NCBI GenBank assembly: GCA_013365365.1
Contig: JABVXU010000441.1
Location: 1-45,537, forward strand
Direction of reading: 5' to 3'
Length of the DNA: 45,537 nt
From: Cruorifilaria tuberocauda
Lineage: Eukaryota; Nematoda; Chromadorea; Rhabditida; Onchocercidae
The notes under the pieces were generated by a model, which searched no databases, was not told where the DNA came from, and worked only from the letters and a program-made list of their open reading frames with translations. Shown piece by piece: positions 21,181-33,500 of the stretch. A program made the position numbers and the translations under genes. Every line of letters starts with the position of its first letter. Position 1 is the first letter of the stretch.

Positions 21181-22401
21181 ATGGATATCAGTTTTTCATT
21201 TCTAAATCATATTCCAGGTCAGAAAGGATACATCGTGATTTCGAGAGGCTCTATCATCAAGGTTTGTTCATTATTTAATAGCATGTATTAATTCGCATTT
21301 AACCTCCTCCTATTTCACTTAAAATATCTTTGTCTACTTGTATGTCAAAGAGAATGATTGGATAACTAGTTTGAAAGAAATGTTTAAGCGGTGGACATCT
21401 TTGATTTCGCTATCCTTCACCACTCAAAATACCGGAACATTGAGAACTCAGTTGTTCCTATACACATATATGAAAAAGAATGGATACAAATTAATAGCTT
21501 ATCATAATAAAAACAATGCAATCATAATATTATTCGTTCAGTTCTTTTTCCAAACTCCATGGATGGAAAATTACAAGATAGAACAAATTTTTTTAGTTTA
21601 AAATTATTTTTAAGAGCAATATTCATACATTTGAGCATCTCAGAGCGTTTATCGTCATGTCCACTCATAATTTAAAAAAATGTAGGTGTATTGTTGGATC
21701 GTGTGCTAAGTAATTATTCAATAATAATCTAGTATTGACAAGAAGTGAACTTTTTTCGGGTCTCAGCTTATTTTCACTCCTCTTGCATTCCGTATACAAG
21801 CGTAAGACAATCAGATTATATTAATGCAAAAGGGTAGGAATTTAGAACCAGTCGCAACTTAATCTATCGTTTTCAAGACACCGAAATATATATATATAAT
21901 GATTAGAAAATACGAGCTTAGTAAATATTGGACTTTATTTATGACTTATTTTAGAATGAAATAATTGAAATCTGAAAAAGAATCTTTCAAAATAAAGTCA
22001 GCAGTATAAAAGTCACCACTATATTGGTATTGCATACGAAATTATGAACTAACAAATATACGAAATTATAACTGAAATATAGAACATAGGTGCTTAAGAC
22101 TGGACCATTTTTTCATATGTAGTTATTTACTTTTTCTTTCTTCTCAGCCTCTATGTCTCATAAATTAGGTGAAATCCTCCATATTTTTTTTTTATAAACA
22201 TGACTATTTTAGTCGGATGGAGAATTGGAAAATAACGAATTACTGGCATTGAATATCCAGAAAATGTTGTCTATTGGCGAACCATTTGTCCATATCGTTG
22301 GAAAAATGGAGAAAATGACAGTTGCATACCCCGAACATAACCTTGAAGTTGTTCGAAGTGGCAAGTATATATTCATTGTAAAGAAAAAAACAAATAATTA
22401 G
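21181..22401 (+). CDS. LAMTOR4: Ragulator complex protein LAMTOR4 homologue
   Basis: LAMTOR4 is a small roadblock-like subunit of the lysosomal Ragulator (LAMTOR) complex, which anchors Rag GTPases and supports mTORC1 activation. Two phase-0 exons, 21181-21261 and 22213-22401, encode 89 aa (human about 99). The alignment by eye covers the whole family: IPGQKGYIVISRGSIIK (human-type IPDQLGYLVL...), SDGELENNE (the GDLEND motif), then a helix, KMTVAYPEHNLEVV (the SVVFGEHTLLV strand pair) and a terminal FIVKKK strand. The start is fixed by an upstream in-frame TGA at 21142-21144 and no intervening ATG. The 951-nt intron contains an unrelated 87-residue frame that is not coding. AATAAA follows at 22460-22465. 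Both exons are shorter than typical ORF cut-offs, so automatic annotation could easily miss the gene. Confidence 0.85.
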
Positions 22402-22459
22402 AAACATTCACGCTTCTCCATATTTCCGTGCACAAATTTCTAAAAATATCATTTTATGA

Positions 22460-22465
22460 AATAAA
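22460..22465 (+). terminator. Poly(A) signal AATAAA
   Basis: Consensus hexamer about 60 nt after the LAMTOR4 stop. Confidence 0.65.
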
Positions 22466-22962
22466 ATTATTAATGTCTTTAACGAGATATCGCATTGCAG
22501 GTGATGTGTAATTTTTTTATACCATGTTGTCTTGGTTTTTAAAACTTAGACTTGCACTTCTGCGGCTTGTAATTTTCAAATAACGACAATAAAGTTAGAT
22601 AAAAAAGCAAAACTGTATACTTTAATTAATCACTGTTTGTTTTATGCGGATGTGTGCAAACTGGAACCATGTAATCGAACTATTGTTTAATTAAGGCCTC
22701 AGATTGCACTTTGCTGACAAAAGTGTATTTCTAGTAAAACAATACAGCAATGATCCTTTTGGCAATTAGGTTTTTGAGCTGGTCTTCGCCATTTTAAAAA
22801 TTCTGACATTGCGTCGATCACAGATCAACTATGTTACAAAATGAGTAGCCCATTTATTAGAAAATTTTTGACAGGAATAATGGATTATTATGTATAGTAA
22901 CGCATAAATAAAGGTATGATATTCCTCATAAAAAAGAAAATGCGTGAGAAAAAAGAAAAGCC

Positions 22963-23040
22963 AATAATAATAATAGTAGTGATAAAAATAATAATGATAG
23001 TAGTAATAATAAAAATAGTAATAATGATAATAGTAATTAT
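22963..23040. repeat. Degenerate trinucleotide repeat
   Basis: AATAATAATAGTAGTGAT-type sequence, a decayed (AAT)n/(AGT)n microsatellite. Confidence 0.8.
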
Positions 23041-24332
23041 ATAATTTCCTTTTTCCTTTAAAAGTACAAAAAACAATAAAAGTAAAAATGAATAAATTAA
23101 GAGCACAGATGGACAGACATAGTAATTGGTAAGACAAGAGAAAGTAATGAACAACAGTAATAAAATACTGGCCATTTGTGGACCCTCAAAAAAAGTGCTA
23201 ATAGTGAAGGAAAGAATGTCTTTTCAAGTAACTGAAATAGTTTCTCATACATAGAAAGGGAGTAACACGGATAACAGGAGATGAAAAGATGGGAAAACAT
23301 TAGCAGCGGAATACAACGCTGAAGAGAATGAAATAAAATGAATCAATCAGAATATGATATGCATCAAATCCTAAGAGGGAAAACAAAATAGATAAGAAAA
23401 AGAGGAACGATTCCACGACTTCAGATTGAGTGTTTTTCTGTAAATACACAAATCATTCTAGGAAATGGAGCGGATGTGCCATGGCTTTAAAAGAATATGT
23501 GATGGTACATGCATGCATGCATATTTATATCATGATGCTCACTTATTCTTACTATGTACAATAAGGATACAAGCTGAATGAAGCGGACTTGATAATCGAC
23601 TAAATAATTCATTCAATAAGCGATTGAATGAGAAAACAGCAATAAAATACCACTAATTTTTTGGCACTTCCGGGCTTCACATGAGTGAACAAAATTACCA
23701 TCTGAAGGATGCAAACGAGAGTGAACTTAGAACAGTTGGAGAAGAGCGAGACAATAATAATGAAATCATAATAAAAAATGGAATAGATCATGCAATGGAA
23801 TTTCATTCAAGTTCGGCCAACATTTTTTGCATATAAGGTATGGTGTTACTTTACCACTAACTATGCGAGTCTCATATTAAACAAATATTTCATTTAATAA
23901 TTACAGAAGTTGAAATCCACACTGACTTGACTATTGTGAGGATAAAAAACTGAACTGATAATGATATGAATCAATAGGCATCAATGTTGTTTCTAAAAAT
24001 ACGTACGAAGAGACAACTGAGGATAAAAATAATTATTTTTCATAATTTGCCATCGCTATTTTCAAAAAGTTTCCAAAAGTCATTTCATGAAATAATCGAA
24101 AAAAAAAACAGTGAAGTGGAAAGACAAACTAAAAACTCAGACTAAAAGAAAGTTTGTTGCAAAGAAAGGCAATAAAGGAAGGTATATATATTGTCCATCT
24201 GAAAAATCTCTGATTGTCCTTCTGCAAACCATCATAAATAAAACATGACCATGAGAGCTTGTGAAACGACAAGGAGAGCAAAATGACAAAAGAGAAGAAA
24301 TACAAAGGGAATAAATCACAACTGATACACTA

Positions 24333-24338
24333 TTTATT
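24333..24338 (-). terminator. Poly(A) signal AATAAA of FNDC3
   Basis: TTTATT on +, which is AATAAA on the minus strand, about 200 nt after the FNDC3 stop at 24537. Confidence 0.55.
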
Positions 24339-24536
24339 GCCACAAATGCAGAGAAATGCATCTTGTATATAATATGAGTGAAAGAAGATGAAATGATTTA
24401 ATTCTTACAGAAAACTAAAAAAGTTCTGACTTTTCATTGTTCCTCTGTTTTGGAAAAGATGAATAAATTTTACGATGAATTCATTGGTATTATGAGATGT
24501 CGTGCCAGTTGCCTTCTCCGAAACATATCCGCCAAA

Positions 24537-27500
24537 TTACGATTGTTCAAATAACAACGCATCTAGTATCAGTGCTACCCCAAATGCAACACCGGCAAAA
24601 AGTAACTGAAAATGAGAAGTGTACAAAACGTATTTAATGTACAAGTTTGTATTGAAACAAATGTTTCTATACACTGTTCTTTCAGAATGATACGTAAAAA
24701 AATCTAGCTATTAGCTATCTGTTTATTTATTTCGACATCTGATGAGCTATGATTTAATTTTACATTCAAAGGATATTAGTTTAAATGGCTATACAGAATT
24801 GATATCTGAAATTCTTCCACGTCAAAAACTCGAGTATATAATATAGTAATATAAGAGCTTGATCAAAAACTATACAGTGATGCAAATAGAAACTATGTTA
24901 GTGAAAATCATGAATCATAGTTAAACAATTTTACGACCAATAGGCAAAATTTAGCTTTCTGTAATTGCAGGATAAGTTGAAGAAATAATGTCGACTTTAT
25001 ACCGCATCATAAAGAATTAAAATGGGAGATTAAAACTAACCAGGATAACGAACGCGTAATGTTTATCTGACAAAATATGGTATTGGATCCACTGCACGTT
25101 GCTAATATCTTGTGACCGAATGGCAAGCATTTCCTGATCAGCTACTTCGAGGGTCTTTCTACGAGATATGACAGCAAGCGATGGGGTTGCAAATTGTATA
25201 GCGGATGGTGTTGAAACACTTTCAATTCCATCTCTAATCCGCACACACTGAACACGAAGTTGAACACTCTCAGATGTTGAAAGTGAGTATGACGTGGACA
25301 CACCTTCGTATGCCTATAAAAAAATTTCCCTTAATTACTTTTGCAAATAATTCGAGCACTTTGAACAACTAATCCGATGAAACGCGACCGTTTTTCTTGG
25401 TGACAAATGTGAATAAATTTTCCAGTTACATTTCAGAATTTGACAAATCAATGTATAAAACATCAGCACAAAGTATTAATTTTTTTTTCTTTCTTCTTAA
25501 AGTAAAGGTTACCGTTTTCCAGATATTATTCGATCGGTCGACAGAACTTCGAGATGCAACTTGAAGGCGATATAACAAAGATTCTTTGCCATTCGCTGAT
25601 GATATACGAACCGGTGACCATTCTACCTTAAAAAATGATATGCTGTAATAAAAATAGAAACATGACGTGATATTATGGCTCATTCCAATATTGGAAAGTA
25701 CGACAAGCAAAAGCTTCCTTATACTTCAAAATATTTGATATTCATGTTGATCAGGCAAAACACAGTTCAAATCACTGGGTTTTAAATGATGAATTCGGAA
25801 AGGAATTCTTTAATTCACTGGCATCTTTGTATAATATCATATTCATTTCATTTCATTTCAACTTTTCTTTTCTATTTCATTTCCACTACTAAGACAAAAT
25901 GCAATATTTTGATTCAGCATACCTCGACATTGTAAATGTGAAGCAACTTAGTTAAATTTTCCGTACAAAACTTAAATTGTTGGAATGCAAAGTGCTCTTC
26001 AGCAATTCTTCTTTCTTTTCTTCACAAAAAGGAATAAAATATACGATTTTTGTAAATAAGCTAGAGCTGACCTGGAAAGAACCTGATGCTACTTCCGTTA
26101 CCGTCGGCGCAGATCGAATTGTTGGCGGTGGTAGCTGTTCAGTTGAAAATTCAAATGGTGAAGACCAAGGACCCGCACCCGAAACTCGTGATGAGCAACG
26201 AATACGGAAACGGTATTTCGTATTTTCATTCAAGTTACGTACTTTTGCATAACGATTATCGCCTTCATAAATCTGCAGAGTGATAATGGTTCAGTAGTTC
26301 TAAATTAAACAAAAATTGAAATTAAGATTTCTAATGACTATATTATGGATTTGCTTTGATAATAATTGCAACTTGCAGACCGGTGAAAATTTGCCGTTAT
26401 CATTCTCTTTCGCCAAATAATAGTAATATTGCATGGTTGTTAATGCAGATGAATTTCCAGGTGGTTTCCATTTCAGCTTCAAATAATTTGGACCTGCTTC
26501 AGAACAGAACAAATTAGGAGGCTGTGGAGGAGGTGCCAGTGTTGTGGCTGTTGTCCACGATGGATCACCCATTCCAATGGCATTTACGCCATGGATTGAT
26601 AACCTAAAATCTATAAAAAATTAAAACAAATGTATCACTACCTAAATAAAAACGTCTGCAAGCATTTTTAAATTCAGGATATGTTTCATACACGATATTA
26701 TTAAAATTTTAGATGAATTATAAATGGATGGAATAATAGAATACTTAAGAAGAAAGAACAGAGATCTTCGTAATATTAATTATATTACAAAATTGGAAGC
26801 TTAGCTTTAGAAATACTGGGTATAGTAACGAAAAGATTTAAAAAAATAAAAATCGAAGTTAACCTGTATGTTCGGCCGGCTTCAAGCGAATCGATGATAC
26901 ATTCGCATACGGATGCTTCTTGTTCTATTACACGAATCTCATCACCCGAGGAATCATCAAGCACATGTATACTGAATTCCAAAATTTCACTTCCATTACA
27001 GCAAGGTGCTCGCCACGATGCCTGTAGCTGCCTACAACCTAAAATTATTTTCATCTATTAAATCGTATGCATAAATATCAAAGCTAATTCTTTATTTTCG
27101 AATTGACGTCAACCAGTACTGTAAGTATAAATAAATATTTAAACTTTTCTGCACCTTTTTAAACTTTTCATTTTATTTCTATATCATTCAATGACGATAT
27201 CTTGTACAAAACATTTTTTAACCCACAAAAACTTACCTTGTGGAAGGGCATGGAAACTCAGCGGAGCAGAAGGTGGACGAGGAGGAATAGAAACATAAAT
27301 GCATTCACTAGGAATACTTGTGCCACCACTATTCACTGCCGACACACTAAGTTGATATTTACAACCAGGTTGTCCTTCAGCAACACTAATGCTCAACACT
27401 TCGGGACCTTCACGTTTCACTGTCCAAAAAGAATTTGCACTAGTCGACTGATCGTTGTTATTATTAGATTTCAATCTAAAACATCCAATAAATAATGGCT

Positions 27501-30500
27501 AAACTGGAAGATAAAGCCTTGAAAAACATTTTAAACTCATAGTAGACGATGAAAAATTTTTAGAAAAAAGTAAATCAGTTTATGAAAATAATATGGAAAT
27601 TATCGTTTATGAGAATTATTTTTTTGAGAAAATCAATTTATGCAATCCTAAAAATTTATGCAACAAGAAAGGCTATGATCAGCAAAAATGCAATGTGAGC
27701 AGCAGTCTTCTAATCGGCAGCAGTTAAAATAAAATTTTTAAACTAACGTAGGTGACGAGAGAACAAGGATTCTTTCGATAATATACTCCATAATGGGTGC
27801 TCCATTGGTATTATTCGGCGGTGACCAATGCAATACATTATCGGTATCAACATGTACATCAATTGGCGGTGATGGTGGCTGAGCTGCAGTTCTCCCAACA
27901 GCTACTCGACTCCATTCGCCCTCCAAACGTGTCCCATCAAAAGAAAGAGAAACAGCACGAACTTGCACTTCCATCTCTTCACCCGGAGAACAATTCGATA
28001 AGTCAAACATTGTTGCTTCACCTACAGAATTTATTCCTATTACAAGATATTAAATTATAAAAACTACGAAACTAGATAATAGAAAGCCATTGCTTATGAC
28101 TTGAAGATGATTTCTGGATCAATTTAAACAAATTATAGAAAATTTTTCCATTCTATAGAAAACTAACAAACTTGTCCTAACCTTGATAAATAATGCTGGA
28201 AGGTTGTAAATTGACACGGTGGAGTTGGTAAATTATCGAGGACATAACATTGTCCGGTGGATTCCATTGAACACGCAGACAACCTTTCGAGATTTCGGTG
28301 ATTGTAGGTGCAGCACACTGTCCCGGAATTGATATGGCACGTTGTTTTTCTTGTCGAATACGCAAAATGTCACTCCACTCACTCTTCAAATAGTAGAAAT
28401 TAAAATTAGAAACCCATTACAGTAATGATAGTAAATGAAATTTTTGGATTCATTGTTTTTTTGAACTTATTATTGCAATAAATTAAACATTTAAAAACTT
28501 AATCTTAACTTTATTTATCTAGTATGTTATCTGATAAGCATGAAACTTTAAAAAAGGTACATCTCTCAAAAGTTTTTTTTTTAATTTACAACAAAAAATA
28601 TAGAAATATTTTTCAGTTAATTACCTGCAATTGTTTTTTCAATGCAGCAACTCGAAAAGCTCTCATTTCAGAATCGTGAATCTGTGTACTTGTTGAATTA
28701 CCTCTGTATATCACAGTCCAAGATTTCTCATCTGAGCTACCTTCTAGTATGAAACCAAGATCTTTTTCATTCATACGCTCCGCTTTCCAACCAATTTCAA
28801 GATGTGCTCCACTATTTGAAATGATATGTGGCCGTGAAGGCGTTGGCGGAGGCGAACCGGATGGTGAAGATGGCGTTCGAACAATAAGTGCTTCAGATGG
28901 CTCACTATCACCCGCATCGTTATGAGCGATCAAACGAAAACGATACTGACAATTACTGTAATAAGAGGCAAATGGTGATTAATTATAAAAAATTACTAGA
29001 AGATTACTCATGAAAAATCACTAAAGAGGAAAACAAAAATATTTTTGAAAATATGTCATCGAATGTGGATACCTTACAACATCATTGATATTGATTGAAG
29101 ACAATTGGGAACGCTCGCAAACAACTGAATATTCATTTGTTCGAACATCAGACATCTCCAACTAAAGTAGAACTTGAAAGAAATTAATAAAAACACATTC
29201 TAACAGTAGGAAATTCGCGCACTAAATTCGTTCGCATTAGTATTTATTGTCATCTTTTTGAACTATTAAGAACTAAACGCAATGAAATGAGAGGACATAT
29301 CATGGTAACTCTCCTTAAAACAGTAATTGTATGAACATGCTTCAACAGGCTTAAAGAAACTAAACATTTGAATGCTAGCTAAAAAATTAAAGCCAAACCG
29401 TGTAAGAATGCTGAGGTTGAGTATTCCAAGAAAGTTTGATACATTTAATTGATAAAGAAACAAGCTGAGGACAATGTGGTTGTTTAGGTGGACAGAGAAA
29501 TGCTGATGTGCAAACGCTAACTGCAGCTGATGGCTGAGAATCTCCATCACTATTAGTAGCGGTCAAGCGGACTCGATATCGTGTTGATGGTGTTAAATCC
29601 TTGATTTTGAACTGTTCTGCTAAGCCTTCATATACTGTTTCATAACCCTCCTCTTCCTGTTGGCCACTCTAAAAAGATGAATGATTACTGATTAGATATG
29701 TTACAGAAAATCTATTTATACATTACATTCTCCCTATCCGAAAACAATATGCCATGGATGATCGCTACTTTGAAGAAATTAGAAAGCATAATAAATAAAA
29801 ACTCTGGAGAAACAATTTAGCCATATTTAAGCAATGAAATTAGCACAGGAAAGACGAAAAATAGAATTAGTTAAACAGTATACCAAGATCGAAAAATTCG
29901 TTCGGAAAATGATTTGAATTATATGAATGTAAGAATGACGCATTATGAGAATCACTCTCTATGACAGTTATTATGATTAAGTTAAATGCTGATTGACATA
30001 GTTATAAGATAAACCGATTCATTTTGTAAATACCGTTTATTATTCGAACCTCAGTTAAACTTTCTATCCATTTATTTCCTGAATCAATATTAATCGGTTA
30101 ATGTACCAAAATACTTACAGATGTCAATTCTAGACGGTAGGATGTAATCGGTGAACCATTATCAATAGTCGGACGCCACGAAACAGTAATTGAATTATGC
30201 GTACGTGAAAATAGACGAGGAGGATGCGGAGATTCTGGTACTGTTGTGAGTGTTCGGAATTTCACAGCAGTTGACGGGCTACCCTGCAAACCACGTTCTT
30301 CCAATGAAGCCCTCAGCTGCACATAATATTCAGTATTTGGTCGAAGGCGACATAAGCGCACTCGGTTGCCCGAATCAGGCTCACATCTGCAATTAGTTTA
30401 TTTCCAAAAAATTGCGAAACAATTGCAGCTGCAAAGATATTTTCTCATCATTCCCTACATATACAAATTTTTTTAAATAAATAATTCTAAAAAGCTTCAA

Positions 30501-33500
30501 TAAATAACCTAATAAATAACTTTAAACAAAAAATGGAATCAAAGTGAGGAGGCATATGCTTTTTTCTCAAAAGAAGCACTTTTACCGTTTTCTCTGCCTT
30601 TAATTAACAAAAGTAATTTCACTGACTTATATAACGAAACAGTTGCATAAGAATTACCTATAGCTACTGACAATACGTCCAACACTTTCGAAAAGAACAA
30701 TATCGTAGGTAAATTCGGATGCGTCAATTTGTGGAAATGGTCCACCGGGTGCAGATGCCTCAGATGTATCCAATTCTTGCCATGCAATATCAGCTTCTTT
30801 TGCTGCCACTCGAAGAATCTGAAAATTGAGCAAAATGAAAGAGTTGAGGAGACATTTAAAATTTTCCAAATTGAACGCATAAAGGGTCGACGGCATATAA
30901 ATAAACTGACGCATTTTAATTTTTCTACCTGAGGCGACTGCATTCGTGATAGCATTTCGGTAAGCCGCTCCCATTCCTCCTCTTCATTTGCTGAAGCTCC
31001 TGATTGACTTTGTTCCTGAATATTGCATTCAATTGCAATCTGTATACTAAAGTAATTCAACTACATCATTTTAAAACACTACTAGCTTTCCTGCAAAGAA
31101 AATTTAGACCATTTGTTCACTGTTGTCTAGCGGTACGACCATCATTTCGGAAAAAATTTTAAAAACCATTTTTAAGAATTTATGAGTAGGAACAGTGGTG
31201 ATATAATTGCCAGAAAAAAACTAAGTTTGACCAGCATTAATAGCAAGTAAACAAAAAGGCGTGAAACAATTAATATACATCTTCGTTCCTAAAGATCTGC
31301 ATTTATTGTATTATAAACTTGCTTTATTTCTAATGCATTTATAATATATACTTACATGATCGTCAGCATTACTGGCTGGTACTTGCATTACATGTCCGTC
31401 AAACTTCTTACCATGTGGTATCCAGGTCTTCCGACTACTATCTGAAAAACAAGGATTTTTACAAAATCTGTTTACACACATATTTTCAACTTATTATCTA
31501 TTCATTCTTGAAACTCAGAACTTAAATAAGAATGGGATACTTTAGACTGAATCTTTAACTTCAAAATTGCTGGATTTTTGGATACAACAGTAATAAAAGA
31601 ATGAGAGAACTACAGAAAGAACGCAACAGAACGCAAGAGAAAAGCATATTTACCTTCACTAAAATCAGTGTTGTTATGAAGGGAATAGGGCACAACAGGA
31701 GGCGGATATGGAGGCACGATAGGTGGTGAAGGTGAATTATGCGCAAACGGTTTCAATGGTGCTGCTGCACTCGAATTATGGAGTGGTGTATTTGCATTGA
31801 CAGTTGCTGGCGGAGGGGCGTTCTGAAAATCACAAAATTGTAAAAATTAATGCTTTACAAGCAATTACTTTCTCATCTAATTATGGCGGTTATCATACCT
31901 TTATACTTCCTACTATTATTTTTACCTTGATAATGGAAAGACTAAAACTAAATTTTTTGAGATTTTTTTTCGAGAAATTTTTTGAGAAGCAGAAGAAAAA
32001 TTCTAGTGCATTTACATTCTAGCAGAAAGTGCTGTGAACATGGAAAATAAATCTTAGCAATGAGAATGAAAGCATATTCCTTGTTTCATATTTTCTTGCA
32101 AAAGAATAATTCCAAATGATTTATTTTTAATTGGAAATTTCAGTTCAACTTTGCACTTTTCAAGCAAACTCCTATCCGCACAAATCGTTCTTTCAGAACA
32201 AATGATTGCTCATTGAAAACGTTTCCAAATTGTGAACTAGCAAAAAACCAAGGAATAGTGACAAGAAGTGAAATTTTACATCAGATTCGTTCTGATGTAT
32301 TTCGAAGCCAAAATATATCTCACATAAATATCTCTATCGTTGTGACGATTTAGCCTTCATAAACAAACCTATGCAATAGATGAGAAAGGTCAGCCCACAA
32401 ACCTAGCACTTTCATTACTCCCAAATAATCCCTTGTTTCTTACAAAATTAATTCGTTACTAAAATTTTCAATAACTTATTTGACAGTGTGGAATTGAAAT
32501 ACTAATCCGTTTTATCTCATTTCGAATTATATCTGTTTCTGACATAAATCCCCCGATAATGATATCCATAAAATCTCCCAACAATAGTCTACCCCAGTTT
32601 TTGACGGATGAAGCAAGGACAAATTTATAATCCCTCTCATATAAAAATTATTGAAACAATTTAAATTTTCTTTTTTGCATCAAAATCCGTCATAGAACCA
32701 AGTTTGCTCTTTTCGTTAATAAAGAATTCGTAAATTGTAAAAATTGAAGACATAACCTTTATGCAAAATTAAAACAAACCGGTATCAAACGCGATCCAGG
32801 AGTAGCTTCTGGTGATAAAATCAAATGACGTAAAACGCCCTATAATTTGTTATTAGTTAAACTTAAGAAACAACAAAAAAGAAACAACTGATGAAACTTG
32901 AATAAGTAATTTATAGTTAACACATGATCTTTGAGATTATTCTCTAATGAAATCATAATTATTCTACTATAGCTGATTGGTTTGTAGTAGTTTATATCGC
33001 ACATCAGTACGGAATGATATTCTACAGCAGTTGAAAAAATTATTGACTTGGGTTTTGCTAATTATTGGTAGTTCCAATTTCGCAGTGAAATTGTGAGAAA
33101 TGAAATCTTTAAGTTCTCTCCATATTGTTCCATAAAAAAACTGATGCGTCCAGCATCTCGATTCCAGAAATATTCGAAAAAAGTAGACCTAGTCAGTCAA
33201 AAAAGACATAAAGAAAAATTGCAAGATGTTCTAGCATCTTGCAATTTTGAACATGTCAATAACCTGTTCATCGACCATTTGTTGAACCATATGTCCAGGT
33301 GGAACATGCAGTGGAAGTGCAGATGGAGACATACCAGCTTGATTTACCATACGCACCGTTGCTGGGCCTTAAAATATTCCATTATTAAGATATGTCAATT
33401 TCGAAAAAAAATCAAATTATCAAAATATTTTTGGAAAAAATATTCAATAAGAGAAGGAACCGAAAAAAGGATTTCACTTATCAGGATAAAACAAACCTGA

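Larger units (their letters stand above)
22402..24332. other. Convergent intergenic region between LAMTOR4 and FNDC3
   Basis: Both flanking genes end here. Contains AATAAA at 22460-22465, AAT/AGT/GAT trinucleotide-rich sequence at about 22963-23040, and GCATGCATGCAT at about 23511-23522. Minus-strand frames at 22829-23300 are translations of the trinucleotide region (poly-Tyr/Ile) and are rejected. Confidence 0.6.

Noticed and set aside
21338..21601. 87-residue + frame after LAMTOR4 exon 1
   Set aside because: Falls inside the LAMTOR4 intron. It is AT-driven and does not resemble the family, whereas the downstream exon at 22213 does.
22829..23300. Tyr/Ile/Phe-rich minus-strand frames
   Set aside because: Products of an AAT/AGT repeat. 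No acceptor, donor or conserved motif, and they lie beyond the FNDC3 poly(A) signal.
33093..33500. 135-residue + frame
   Set aside because: Overlaps FNDC3 exon 4 on the opposite strand and contains the intronic hairpin. The minus-strand reading matches a conserved family signature.
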